DNA of 64,000 bases from Nageia nagi (Eukaryota > Pinophyta). The stretch covers positions 100,812,001 to 100,876,000 of the forward strand of contig JBITNC010000001.1 of assembly GCA_050084985.1 (NCBI GenBank), given 5' to 3'. The translations under genes and the position numbers were made by a program. Below are positions 1-12,155 of this stretch, in pieces. Each line of letters begins with the position of its first letter. Position 1 is the first letter of the stretch. The notes beneath the pieces are model-generated. The model had not been told where the DNA came from and ran no database searches. It saw nothing but the letters and a program-made list of their open reading frames with translations.

Positions 1-359
1 AATGATGATGCTAATCATCTTTATAATAAGATTCATAAAACAAAGCACATATTCTATACCATTTATGATAAGATGAGCCAAATGTTCAGTATGTGTCAAA
101 GAACCATAACAATTGGATGTATAATAATAATAACATGAAATGAAGGTGAACCAAAAGTTACTCCATCGGTGTGCATTCTGGGACATTTGTATAAGATGCC
201 CATAATCTTTATGATAAGAATTATCAAATGAGAACATCTGATATATTGTTGTAGATAACATGAAATAAAAGTTCACTATATGCCAAAAAACCATAACAAT
301 TATGCTTCTAACAAGATGGCACATCTTTAATATCCCATTGTTATCAATTTATTAAAGTC
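1..359. other. Flank of element A, diverged internal duplication
   Basis: No gene is visible. Two diverged copies of a roughly 170 base unit can be seen. Both contain a 'ctttat.ataag' stretch near the start, and they share 'accataacaatt' near 110 and near 290. This is AT-rich sequence into which element A inserted, or a fragment of an older repeat. Nothing more can be assigned. Confidence 0.4.
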
Positions 360-1460
360 TGGAAGAAGAACATAGAGCCCACCAAGCAAGTAAAAGAGTA
401 GTGCATGAGAAGGAACACTTGCATCCACTTCATCTTAAGTGTTTGACCCCCAGGGCCCTATTAATGTGTCAACACCAACTCATTTCCACATAATAGTGGC
501 AATTATTCTCTATTCAAGTGAACATAATGTCTACCAACCATCATTACTCTGATTACTGACATCAACAGTAGATCATAAGGATTGCAAAGAAGTAGACGGA
601 GACTAATAAAGCATATAACCCAATCATACCAATCAATGTACAATCAAATAACTACTCAATCAGTTATAGTGCTACCTTCAATCAATAATAGTGTTATATG
701 TAATTACCTACAAGGTCAAGGAAGGAGCAATCAACGACATGTTAGAAAGATTATAGCTCTATGGACATGGCTAACTAGAAGTTACAAATCCTCAGATAGT
801 TTAGATAGTTGATGTTGATTAGTACTTATTCATTGTATAATCTAGCACAATTGTAACATTTATGTAAATAGTGCTATTGTAGTTCTTTCATTTAATGCTA
901 GTAGTAATGTACATTAATGAGATTCAACCACCCAAAGAAGGGGGAGTTGTATAAATAGCTAGTTTTTAGAAATTAAGAAGGTCAAATATTTTAACAAATT
1001 TTCCCTAATTTGTAAATGTAATTCACATATGATAATGCAATTAGACAATGTTTTGACCTCTTGCAACAAAGTGGCTATTATTGCTTTTATGAATGTTATG
1101 TGTGGAATGTCTTCTTCAAATTGTGGCTGTGTATTGTGATTGCAAGACCCCAAGTGTAAGATACTCTACTATTCTTAATCTTGGCTATGGATTACTACTT
1201 GTGCTGCAATGCCTGGGTTGTAAATTTTCTATTTTAATTGTTTATTTACTTATTTTTTTCTTGTAACTCTTTACCTTTTTATTCCTTTCCTATTACTTTT
1301 GACCTTAAACATAGATAGGAACTAGCCTATAAATTGAAGATTGAGAAGAAAACCAACATGAGTGCATCCCCACCACCTTCTACTCTTTCAAGGAACCTAT
1401 CATTGTGGGAAGTGGAGAACACAACTAGAACAAACCATTGAGGTTATGTTATATTTATCA
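360..1460 (+). repeat. 5' LTR of element A
   Basis: This 1101 base copy matches 9007-10103 along its whole length. It starts TGGAAGAAGAACATAGAGCC and ends ATCA, the usual TG...CA form. It holds a TATA box and would drive transcription of the element. Short reading frames inside it on either strand have no support as genes. Confidence 0.88.
950..958 (+). promoter_or_regulatory. TATA box in 5' LTR of element A
   Basis: TATAAATAG follows a purine-rich 'gggggag' stretch and lies about 590 bases into the LTR. The same motif sits at the matching place in the 3' LTR (9592-9600). Its preservation in both copies supports it as the element's core promoter. Confidence 0.6.
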
Positions 1461-1480
1461 ATAGTAGCTAGTTCTATATT

Positions 1481-1498
1481 TGGCACACTTGATGGGAC
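1481..1498 (+). other. Decayed primer binding site of element A (tRNA-Asp type)
   Basis: TGGCACACTTGATGGGAC lies 20 bases after the 5' LTR. It matches about two thirds of the tRNA-Asp primer site common in Tat/Athila elements. Several differences are the transitions expected from CpG decay. The 20 base gap from the LTR is longer than usual. Confidence 0.5.
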
Positions 1499-1849
1499 AT
1501 GAGCTAAATATCATATTTAATGGGCATTATTAGGCTTGATAGCCTCATCTGGTGGGTTATCAAATTGATCCTTTAAGATTATAAGGTTTTTGTAACCTTG
1601 TTGGCAACTTTGCTATCAACCAGTCAAATTTTTTGAATGTTGGCACCTCTAGAATATAGACTAACTAGAAGTAGTGCCAAAAATTCCCTTAGATAGCCTA
1701 GATTTCAAGAGTTTTCACTTCTTCATAATAGGATTAGATGAAATATATCTTGGGTTGTGTCTCCTTTTATCCCTTTGAGAGATACACCTTTGTTAGTTGT
1801 ATTTGACTCATTCCCAAAAAATCCTTCACCTCTTGTACATTCTATAAGT

Positions 1850-3230
1850 ATGGCTCAACCAGTAGATTTTCCTACCTAGAATAACAGTCATCCTTTGGTT
1901 GTAGCTGCTAATTCATCACCTATACCTCAAGCAACTTTTAAAGTTTTGCCTAAGTATGATGGCCCTAAAAATATGCCATATGAGCATTATCAACATGTAT
2001 CATTGTTAGCTTCAAGCTTCAAAATCATTGATGAAACTATGATGATAAGGTTATTATTTGACTCTTTTGAAGGGAAAGTAACTGAGTGGTTCAGAACTCT
2101 CACCCCCCAATCTATAAATTCATGGGGAGAGTTGTGACAAGCCCTGATTAAAAGATTTTCTATAGATGGTGATGAGAGCACATTCCTTAGCCTCATAGCA
2201 TGTATTAAAAGATATCCACATGAATCTATTAATGATTTTAATATCAAGTTTGAAAGAACATGAAAATCCATACTAGTAAGGATAAGACTAACAAATGCTC
2301 AAGTTCTAGTATATTACCAAAATGCTTTTTTTCTTGACCTCAATATGTTTATTTTTATGTTAGGAGATACATTCCCAGATGTTTATTGGATAGCAAAGAT
2401 TGCAGAACATACCTTGGTTTCCTTTGGTAAAATGTAGCCTAAAACAATCATGCCTATATTTCTAAGTTTACCTCCTAAATAGACTCCACAAATAGGTCAC
2501 CCTAGAGTTTTGGCCTTACCACCTCCTCCCAAACCTATTATTCAAAATTAGCTACTAGCATTACCTACTCTTGCATCCACAAGCATTGGTACTAAACCTA
2601 AATCTAAAGAAGAGGAGAGAATGAGGTAGTTGGAGATAACTATAAGAAATCTAACCAACAAGCTCACTTTGTAAGAAAGGTAGAATCATGGCTTTAACTA
2701 TAGAAGATATGATAACAAATATCAACCAAGATTCTAGTCTAAGGTTAATTAGCTAGAATAGTCTAATCCTTCTAAAGCAATTGAGAATGTTGTTATGACC
2801 AGTTCTATAGATAGTGCTACTTCGAGCATTACGAAGTGGTGTCCACCATGTTTAGCTCCTCATTTTCCAAATTCATGTGCAATATATCAACATCAATATT
2901 TGGAGTTATATTTTGACCAAATGGTAGAACTTGCTTTAGATCCTACTACTGACCTCAAAATGGTCAACTTTTGGGTTCTAAGATTTGTTGGAGAATAAGC
3001 AAATTATGTTCAAACCAAAGCAACTTCTTTGGCAACCCCATAATAGCCTCAAGCCACTCAACAGTATCGATCTCCCACTCAAGCCCAACTTGAACCTAAG
3101 AAAGCTAATACTCCCTTAAATCAGCCTTAGAACCAACATCATCAAGTCCTATTTAATTTGGGTACTATTTTGTTAAACCCAGGTACTAATGCCCTGGGTG
3201 AAACAAACCTCATTGCAACAAGAAAATAAG
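1850..3230 (+). pseudogene. gag: Broken gag of element A
   Basis: This would encode the capsid-nucleocapsid polyprotein that packages the element's RNA in cytoplasmic particles. The ATG at 1850 opens a frame running to about 3230, broken by TAG, TAA and TGA codons at places where Gln or Trp is expected. The stretch at 1910-2280 has the typical retrotransposon gag core: a 'VLPKYDGP' start, then 'FEGKVTEWFRTL' and 'SWGEL', then a helical segment ending near 'DFNIKFERT'. A proline-rich stretch near 2460-2560 follows, then a Cys/His cluster near 2835-2890 (WCPPC, then H and C) that may be a degraded zinc-binding site. The frame is lost near 3230, before the protease. Assignment rests on the domain pattern and on the LTR context. 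Confidence 0.75.
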
Positions 3231-3542
3231 TCCTAGAGAAAGAAAGATTTGACACATTGAGAATATCATTTTATCATTGATTATCATAAAGAAAAGGCTA
3301 CTCAATATTTTAGAACACATTAGAAAGCTAAATCAAGTAAGTCCATCCCATATGCTCCATATAATATTATGGAAGAATTGAAGAAAACTCCTTCTAGGAT
3401 GTCAATGTTTGATGCATTAAAGATGCCAAGTTAATTAGATCTTTTGCAATAAGCTTTAAAGTTAAGAAATAGTAAGAAGAGGACAAATGAAGAAAATAAT
3501 ATCTATGCTATATCTAAATTTGTCCCTCCAGCTCCAATAGGT

Positions 3543-3758
3543 ATAACAAGACTCCCACGTTTCTATTTATCCTTGAGATTAGATGATTGGGTAGTAAACA
3601 ATTGTATGATTGATATTGGAGCTGCCATAATTATTATCCCCAAAGCTATTGTAGATGAAATGAAATTGTACATTATAATATGCATTTATGGTGTTATAAT
3701 TATTACCCAAACCACACAAAATAATGCATTCAAGTTACAAGATGTTATCGGGTCCTAG
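3543..3758 (+). pseudogene. Protease remnant of element A
   Basis: Retropepsin-like aspartic protease that would cleave the Gag polyprotein. The segment reads 'WVVNNCMIDIGAAIIIIP', which matches the plant retrotransposon protease core where the active site is normally D-T/S-G-A. Here the Asp and Gly at 3612-3620 are kept but the middle residue has become Ile. The upstream linker near 3400 ('MFDALKMPS') is typical of plant Ty3/gypsy gag-protease junctions. It lies one frameshift from gag. The frame ends at a TAG soon after the core, and no RT follows. Confidence 0.65.
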
Positions 3759-4257
3759 GAATTACCTATTCCCATCAACAAGATCTATTTAAAATATTAC
3801 TAGGTGATGAGGTAAAGTTGCATTTCCCATAAGACATTATATAGTATAAATATTATCAATATTTAAAAAAAAATTATTATTACATAGTTTTCAAAAAAGT
3901 AAATAGTCTTTAATGATCAAATTTAATTTAGTATTATTAGGAGTTAATGTTAGCATGCTACCTAGCTATCAACTTTAATTTAGCTTAGTTCAAGAATTAA
4001 TGCTAACATGTTGCCTAGCTATCATTGAATTAAATAGAATTTAAGAAAAGAACTCCTTAGATTTCATGAACCACCATATAGGTACTACAAATTAAGTTTG
4101 GTGTGCTTTGAATTTATTAATCCAACTTATGCCAACCCAATTTGTATAATGCATAGGTCTCGAGAACCTCAAGAAGTAATTACCATTAATGGAAATCTTG
4201 TCAACCTTGGACAAGTAAAACTCCTCCCATGCTTTATAGTTTGACACTTAGCAAATT
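3759..4257 (+). other. AT-rich spacer in element A
   Basis: No sustained frame is seen until about 4080. A short direct repeat of about 26 bases occurs near 3951 and 3998; both copies contain 'CCTAGCTATCA'. The position where an RT should begin is occupied by this spacer. Confidence 0.5.
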
Positions 4258-7200
4258 TTGAGCACTCAAGTTTTTAGAGTAGTCAGAGTTGAGAGATTTC
4301 ATAACCAAGTTCAATTTAAAACAAGAGCAGCTGGTGATCAATTTTTAATGATTACCAAAGGTTTAAAGAAAGGTGATAATATCATGGCAACCTCTCAATC
4401 ATCTTTTGTAGCCAAAGTGGAACAAATCAACACTAATCTGCTCTCTCTATAAGAAGAATATCTTGAGAATGCTCCAAGAGTGAATTGGAATGATATGAAA
4501 GTAATTAGTCACATGGATACATGGAGAGTTGACCCTAGCCATATTCGTTTGAGGCTTAGTACACTTGAGGTCAGTAGAAAAGGAAAATCCCTTACTCATT
4601 CAAGAAGAAATTTTATGATTAATCAAGGATTGGCATATTATGTGCCCTATGAGTCCTTCACCTACCCTGAGCTCTTGTACTCTCTTGCACATAGTCATCA
4701 TCAAGAGGGGTACCTAATTGGTATGTTCAAGAGCATCAAAGAGGGAGATACTATTGAGCTAGTATTTGAAGTAGTGCTAGATTACTCTCCTAACTCTATT
4801 GTCCAAGTATTTGCTATTCTAGTAGATTGGACATTTCATGTTAAAAAATAGATTGATTTGAAAAAAGAAAAATTTGATTTGTACATCAATCAAGATGAGA
4901 TGCTAAGCTAGAATAGTGGAAGATACCAAGATAGCAAAAAGATAAAATAATTGGTGAGCTACCAAATAGCTTTTTTTGAAAGGAAAAAAGATAAAGAAGT
5001 GCTACAGGTATTTGCAATCATTTTGGAAAAGAAGACCCAGATAGAAGTAGATAAATCCATGGTGTGCATGGCCTATAATACCTTAGAAGCCCATGTTTGC
5101 TATGATTTCCTAGCTTTCATAACTAGAGAAATCAAGAGATGTTTATTCAAAATAGAAAAATTAGATTTTAGACATTCTTGCTATCTTTGGTGGCTTTTCA
5201 TCCATCAAAATTTAGATAAAATTATAGAGATAGGGCTCCCAATTAAGCCAACTAGTTCTAGTGCTACCACGATGCCAATTGACCTGATGGTGCCAATTTT
5301 GATCATGTTGCATGGATCCTACTAGGAGTTTATGGACAAGTTCTATGCAACCATAGTGAAAATTTTGACTAGAAGACTCCCTAGTAGGATGCGCAAGAGC
5401 ACAATGAGGGAGCTACAAGGTGGGAATAAAATTGATGACTAGTACTTCTTAAGAGATTGCATCATAATAATAAGGTATGGGTATTTTGAAAAACCCTTCT
5501 TTTTGCCCAAGTATGTTACCACCCAATTATATTCAATAGAAATGGGTAGGTAGATTTATGCTATAGAAAGTAAATATGGGGTTTGGGGCAATTTCAAGTC
5601 TATTGTAAATATATCATCATCTTCAAAAAATTTCACTCTATTAGAGATAGGATGTATAGATAGTATTACCCAATTCATTGTACAAAATTTCAAATTAGAT
5701 AAGGTGGGAACTGAATGGATATATGACCCATTAGGGGAAATGAATTAGTTAATAAGGACTAGCAAGAAAATTTTAGCATTCATCTATGATAGTAGGCCCC
5801 ATATTGAGTATTTTGTAAATAAAATGGATCAATAGGTAGAATTATACCCAGATTGGGAATTTGTACCTTTAAATAAAGCTTGGATGGCTCTAAAAGGAAT
5901 AAGAAAGTATAAAAACTTAGGGAATAAGAGGTAAGATTTTATCCTCAAACTAACGGTCCTCACCCAATTAGCATATCTTGGGTGGGTCCCAATAAAATTC
6001 ATTTTTTCATAAAATTTAGATTTGAATACACCATAAAAATTCACCACATTGAAGGTGAATTATTTGAAAAATTCAAATATGAAAAATATTAGGAGGTAGA
6101 GTATTCTAAAGATCCTCTGCCAGAGTTGGGATAACCTCTTCCTCCTCATTTTCATGGGAAATCCATTGTAGAGGAGAAGATAGTGCAAGTGGAGCAAACA
6201 TTTGGTATGGTTTGCGTTCTAAAGAAGGGACATGAAGATCCTTCAAACACCACCACTTCTTCCTATGAACCTTCTCTCAAGAAGAAATGAAAAATTCAAT
6301 CTCTTGCTCAAAGAGAGAAGACATTAGAGGAGCAAAAGCCCATCAAAAAGCCCTAGATAGCTACAGCAAGGTCATAACCACAAATAAATATACCTTCACA
6401 TTCAGAGGCAATGGAAGAAGTTCCAAAGGTGGTCATACAAGAAGCAAAAAATTTTGATCCTAAAGAGTTCATAGAGCCATAGGATATAGAAGATAGTGGT
6501 GCAGGACAAGCCTAGGAACAACAATAAGAAACCTCGATAGAGGAATAGAGCCAAATTCAATAAGGGGGGAAGTGTACCTAAGGTTGAAAATATAATAATA
6601 GGGGCACTTGGAGGAGGACCGAGTGATGAGGGAGATGATGATGATGATTATGAGTTTAAAAAGAACTCTAGCCCAATGGATAAGCTTGATGAACAAGGTG
6701 AGGTAATAGAAAAAGTTGAACTTGAACTAGAATTCCAATAGTTAACTCCTCCATGGTAATCCCAACCAATTCAGCAAGCTAAGATACCTATTATAGGTGA
6801 AATTATTCCCACTCATTATTTTATCCCTATTTCCTCACAAGAGGAAATAAAATCTATTTTTTCTATACAAATTATAGAGCCCATTGATTGGGCAACTTTT
6901 GTAAATAAATCTTTTATGCTCTTTGAGCAATAATAAAAAATTTTGAGCAAAGTGATAGAAATAAGAGATGTGAAAATTGATTAGATGCCTTTCAAAGAAG
7001 GGCATTTGGTGTTGACTCCCATGGTTGTAATAAATGTGAATATGCAGAGTGCACCAGCTATTGATCAGTCGAGGTTTCTACTGAACACTTTAATGGTAGC
7101 TAGAAAGAGTCTTTAGTCAATAGAGACTAAAATAGAAAAATTGAATAAGAAATTGATAAATATAAGAAGGACTGCTCCCTTAAGGATAAAATAATAGTTG

Positions 7201-8160
7201 GGTTGTAGAACAAGAATAAAGATTTAATTATAAAGCTTGAAAAGCAAAAAATAGAATTTAATAAGGGCATGGTGACATCAAAAGATGAGCTAGACACTGT
7301 GAACTAAGTAATAGAAGAACTCAAAGCTCAAGATGTAGTTGTGGATGCTTAGAAAATAAAATAGATTGAGGCCAAGATGTAGATAGTCAGTACAACAAAT
7401 AAAGTTCTATTAGAAGATAATGCAAAGCTATTACTTTTGATGAAGAATTTCAAAACATCCTTGGTAGAACAAGTTGGTGATAGAATGATAACATTATCTC
7501 ACTTGTATCTACTCAAGGAGGAAGCTATACAAGCCATTAAAGAATTTCATGCTCAAAGTGCTCTTCTTAAGCTAGCTCTAGGTATACCTAGAAAGGTTTT
7601 AGAAAGGATGCAAGTTCAATTAAGGATAGTGACTGAAAAGGAGTTCACCATAGTCTCCTCCAAGTCTAAATAGCGATATCAAAAAAGAATCCAAGAAATT
7701 TATGATCTCCAAGGTTTAGCATTCAATATGGACATAAATAAACACCAACTCATAATTGAGATTTGTTAACAAATTCTTTAATTCTTTAGTTGAAATAAAA
7801 GCTCCCAAAATATGGAAAGAATAAAATGTACAAGGTAGTGTTGCCAATTGAGTAGCCAATACCATTCAATTTTTGAAGCAATCTTTTTCTGAGACACAAA
7901 TCTCAGATCTGTAGTAAATAAATGATTTGGATCAGGAAGCCATTATAAAGTTCTTACATGTTGGAAAGCTAAACAGTGTCTTGGAAGGGTTCAAAGTAGA
8001 TACTGAGATGATTAAGGTATCCCTCATCCTCTTGTAACCTGTTTACAAAGAATTGATTGAACTTAATAAAAGGATAGAGGAATTCCTCCCTCTAGACATG
8101 ATGGTAGCAATTGAGACTACAACCAAGTCCACTTCTGGGCAAGCTACTAGGAGTAGCAAC
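4258..8160 (+). pseudogene. Long unrecognised downstream frame of element A
   Basis: A decayed coding region of roughly 1300 codons fills the space where pol should be. It is read in frame 1 from 4258 to about 5930, then frame 3 to about 6590, then frame 1 to about 7190, then frame 3. Most stops inside it are TAG/TAA in Gln-like positions. The N-terminal part (4258-5900) looks globular, with conserved-looking stretches such as 'RNFMINQGLAYYVPYESF' and 'TEWIYDPLGEM'. The middle (6100-6700) is charged and low-complexity, including a Gly/Asp run near 6600-6645. The C-terminal part (7230-7730) is Lys/Glu/Leu-rich and probably coiled coil. I do not recognise the protein; it has no RT, RNase H or integrase motif. 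It could be an extra ORF of the kind some Tat elements carry, or a captured host gene. A clear start codon cannot be chosen. Confidence 0.6.
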
Positions 8161-8724
8161 TGATGAGTTATTTTATCTAGTAGGCAAAGACTCCTAAGAG
8201 CCACTAGAAGATTATATTCCTCTAGAATAACACTAAAAATTTGGGTAATTCTACTATTCTTCATTCTTTATTATTCCATTCTTTAGTACCTAATACCTAT
8301 GGATATAAGAGTACCCCTGGGGAGAGGAAACACTATTGTTTTAGAGCCTTCATGACTTGTAAGATTTTTGTAAAAATTCTTTCCCTATTCTCATCACTTT
8401 TCCTTAGACTCTCAATTGTCATTTTTAGTAAATGAAGTCACCCAGGAGTTTTGTCATTCTTTAGTACTCAAGAATCATGTAAATAAGGTTATCTAAGAGT
8501 TATGTCAATAAGCCTTGTGTCAATTTTGTGTTCTTTTATTCTTTAGTAACTAGGAGTTGAGAATCCCTATGAATCATGTCATCTTCTCCAAGTATATTCA
8601 AGAAGTCATGAATATAAAAGTTCCTAGAGTCATATTTATTACCTTAGATTCTTTAGGAATTATTGGCATAAATGTCCAAAACTTGTACATATTTAAAGTT
8701 TTATTTTTGAAGAATATAAATAGT
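8161..8724 (+). other. 3' untranslated region of element A
   Basis: No frame is sustained here. The motif 'tctttagta' recurs near 8281, 8460 and 8540 with related flanks, suggesting old, diverged short duplications. It leads into the tandem array next to the 3' LTR. Confidence 0.4.
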
Positions 8725-9006
8725 GCTTGAGGATTTTGAAGTATGATGTCATAGTTTTGGATCAAAATCAATGTGTCCTAGAAGAACCAGATCATCGATA
8801 GAGCTTAAGGATTAAGGATGATGTCATAAATTTTGGCTAGAATCATAGAGCTCAAGGATTTTGAAGGATGATGTCACAAATTTTGGCTATAATCAATGGG
8901 ACTCAAAAGAACCAACATCGATAGAGCTTGAGAATTTTGAAGGATGACATCATAAGTTTTAGCTAGACTCAATGGGTCTTGAAAGAACTAGATCATCAAT
9001 AGAGCC
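8725..9006 (+). repeat. Tandem repeat upstream of 3' LTR of element A
   Basis: Four units start at 8725, 8803, 8850 and 8926. Three are 76-80 bases long and the second is cut to 47. Each opens with 'gctt.aggatt' or a close variant, contains 'gatgtcataaattttggct' or a variant, and ends 'tcgatagag' or similar. The array stops exactly at the LTR start. Tandem arrays between the last ORF and the 3' LTR are known in Tat-type plant elements. The usual polypurine tract is not evident here. Confidence 0.7.
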
Positions 9007-10103
9007 TGGAAGAAGAACATAGAGCCTGCCAAGCAAGTAAAAGAGTAGTGCATGAGAAAGAACACCTAATTCCACTTCATCTTAAGTGTTTGACTCCTGG
9101 AGCTCTATTAATGTGTTGATGCCAACTCATTTCCACATAATAATGGATATTCTTCTCGATTCAAGTTAACATAATGTCTACCAAACATCATTACTCATTA
9201 TTGACATCAATAGTAGATCATAAGGATTGGAGAGAAGTAGATGGAGGCTAATAAAGAATGTAACTAGATTGTACCAATCAATGTGCAATCAAATAATTGC
9301 TCAATTAGCTACAGTGCTACCTTGATTAGCAAAAATGTTATATTTAATTAGATATAGGGCCAAGGAAGGAGTAGTCAATAACATGTTAGAAAGATTATGG
9401 TTTTATGGACATGGTTGACCAGAAGTTACAAATCCCCAGATAGTTCAGATAGTTGATGTTGATTAGTACTTGTTCACTATATAATCTAGCATAGTTATAA
9501 CATTATGTAAATAGTGCTATTGTAGTTCTTTCATTCAATGTTAGTAGTGATGTACATTAATAAGATTCAACCACCCAAAGAGGGGGAGTTGTATAAATAG
9601 CTAGTTTTTAGATATTAAGAAGGTCAAACATTTTAACAAATTTTCCCTAATATATAAATGCAATTCACATATGATAATGAAAATAGATAATGCTTTGCCC
9701 TCTTGCAACAAGGTGGCTATTATTGCTTTTGTGAATGTTATGTGTGGAATGTCTTCTTCAAATTATGGCTATGTATTATGATTGCGAGACCCCAAGTGCA
9801 ATATAGTCTGCTATTTTTAATCTTGGTTATGGATTGGTACCTATGGTGCAATGCTTGGGTTGTAAATTTTCTATTTTAATTATTTATTTACTTATTTTTT
9901 TCCTATAACTCTTTATATTTTTATTCCTTTCTTATTAATTTTTTACCTTAAACATAGATAGGAATTAGCCTATAAATCAAAGATTGAGCAAAAAGTCAAC
10001 ACAAGCGCATCCCCACCACCTTCTACTCTTTCAAGGAACCTACTATTGTGGGAAGTGAAGAACACAACCAGACCAAACCCTTGAGGTTATGCTATATTGA
10101 TCA
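9007..10103 (+). repeat. 3' LTR of element A
   Basis: This 1097 base copy matches 360-1460 with scattered substitutions. It begins TGGAAGAAG and ends GATCA. The many differences between the two LTRs mean the insertion is old. Confidence 0.88.
9592..9600 (+). promoter_or_regulatory. TATA box in 3' LTR of element A
   Basis: TATAAATAG sits at the same LTR offset as the 5' copy at 950-958. It would be silent for the element itself but could read into flanking DNA. Confidence 0.5.
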
Positions 10104-10311
10104 ACACATATACTATTTAAATATTTAGGATTTGAGTGATCTCAAAAGGGGTTATTTTTATCTTGCACAACTAGATCATATTCTAATGCTATTTTCACTT
10201 TTATCATGTTAATAACTATTAATAATACAATATATGATGAAAAAATACAATTATTTTTAAGAAAAAATATTAAAAACCAAATCATGCTAATTTTAGTATG
10301 ATTTACATTTC

Positions 10312-10316
10312 ATATT
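10312..10316. other. Target-site duplication of element B, left copy
   Basis: ATATT directly precedes the TG of the 5' LTR and is repeated exactly after the 3' LTR at 16063-16067. Five bases is the expected length for LTR retrotransposon integration. Confidence 0.75.
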
Positions 10317-12155
10317 TGTTATAGACATTATGATTTGCATTTAGCAAGGAAATTATTTTAAATGCCTAAGGTTTTGACAGTTTGAAATATTTTAGAGGTA
10401 TTCAAAATGGTAGCAAGTAGATGAAGGTGCATTTTCGTAGAGTTTGATAGATTTCATTTGCTGAACCATTTTTTTGAAGCTTGATGATGTCCTTCATTGG
10501 TACATTTCCTTGGACTATGGAAAATTTCAAGGTAGAACTTTCTTATAACTTGGAATTTTTTTTTATTTTTCAATGTTCCCAAAACTTGACAAACTTAGCC
10601 ATTCATGCAACTTTCTTGAATGTGACCAAATAGTTACCGAAGCATCTTCTCTGAAAAGAATATGATGATTAAGATATATATCTTCTACTTTCCTAGATCC
10701 CAATAGTATCATATCATGATGATTTTTTAGAGGTTGATGGTGTCCATCCAGATCCATTGGAGTTAGTAACAACTCTTCCTGTTGGTCAAAATCATCAACA
10801 ATCTTGGTTGTATTTCCTAAACTAGTATGGCAAGATTGTATAAGTATTATAAATTTAAAATAAACTTCTAACCTTTCTCCTCTCTTATGCAAACAAGATT
10901 TCCCAATTGCATCTGGGTACTATGAATAAAATACAGTTATCATTAGCATAAATTTAGGAGATTACAACTATGTTTTTAGGTTGTAGCATAGATTTTTTTA
11001 TAGATTTCATAATTCTATTATTTTACTTAATCACATATAGGTTATAATATTATATTCTCTTTTAATTTTCATATTATTGTTGGTTGATATTTTCTAAGTT
11101 TTAAGCTATATATATAACTCAAATCGATTTAATAGAGAAGGTTGTATTTCTTAGCATTTTCCCCTTAGTAACAAAATATCTATTTTTTTAGATCAAACTG
11201 AGTATGGAAACCTTTGTCCTTTTGTTTCATCTTGTAATCTTTGGATGGATTAATTGGTTGCATTATTTGTATGTTTCCTATTCTATAAAGTATGATGAAT
11301 GAAATATCTATGAATGTAGCATTTGCTCTCTTGCCACCAAACAATACATAATAACATGAAGGGGTGGATGTGAGCTAGGGATTCTTCCTCTAGGTTCTGA
11401 AAAAATTGTTAGAATCCTGAGTTGTCCCTAATGCAATATTATTTCCCTTTATTTCTTGCACTCTTAACTTTGTATTCCTTTCAATTACCGTTCCTTTTTC
11501 CCCTTTTTCCATTTTATGATGGATAAGGGTCCATCTTGACAAAACCAAAAACTAAAATCTAGAATCAATTATCTCCCTTGTCTATAAGGAGCCTCTTAAT
11601 GGGTGTACATCTATATTTGTGGGAAGCTAACCTCATGATTTTTGGTTTCAATAGCTTTAATGAATGGGTAGCATCATCTTATCTATGAGGGACAAATCCC
11701 ATTTGAGTTGGACATCCTACAAAATGATGTACAATCTTATTGGTTTAAGACCTGACTAGGATCATCCTATATAAAATTGGATCATGGAGGTACAAGATTC
11801 TATTTATCTCTCTATTTGCGGGAAATATATCAAGAAGGTTATATCTTTGTTTAAGAGATATTGATATTTAGGATCTTGGATTTCCAAACCAAAGATGCTT
11901 ACGAATAATGAAATTATTTAAAGAATATTTAACTTTGATACTACCTAAACTTCTATCATTTAATGGATCATAGTTTTGTCTATGAATTATGACCATTTAA
12001 ATGTTCAAATGCTCGCTAAGCACAATCCTAGACATAAAATACTAGAGGTTGAATTGGCTTAAATTCAATTCATTCAAGGATAGTTAGTTCATGATCATAA
12101 TCTAATTTAGAAATCCCCTCATAAAAAATGCTAGATTGAAATTTTTGGATCAACA
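10317..12155 (+). repeat. 5' LTR of element B
   Basis: Matches 14230-16062 from TGTTATAGA to GATCAACA. Shared landmarks include 'gcatttagcaagga' near 10338, 'cattggagttagtaa' near 10756 and 'atcttggatttccaaac' near 11873. A short frame near its end (about 11788-11940) is also present in the 3' copy but has not stayed open, and I do not call it a gene. Confidence 0.87.

Larger units (their letters stand above)
360..10103 (+). mobile_element. Element A: non-autonomous Ty3/gypsy LTR retrotransposon lacking pol
   Basis: Two direct LTRs of about 1.1 kb bound a 7.5 kb interior. The order is LTR, tRNA-Asp-like primer site, gag, aspartic protease, a very long unrecognised frame, a short tandem array, then LTR. 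Gag and protease resemble plant Ty3/gypsy proteins, and the primer site is the type used by Tat and Athila elements. No reverse transcriptase, RNase H or integrase could be found between protease and the 3' LTR, so mobility must have depended on enzymes from a relative. No clear target duplication is seen (aagtc before, acaca after), so the ends may have been altered or the insertion is very old. The boundaries come from where the two LTR copies stop matching. Confidence 0.85.

Noticed and set aside
582-812. 76 codon plus-strand frame as a gene
   Set aside because: It lies wholly inside the 5' LTR of element A and is broken in the 3' LTR copy.
959-1153. 64 codon minus-strand frame starting just past a TATA box
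   Set aside because: It is inside the LTR of element A, antisense to the transcript, and is not kept in the other LTR.
1990-2271. 93 codon minus-strand frame
   Set aside because: It is the antisense shadow of the gag core of element A.
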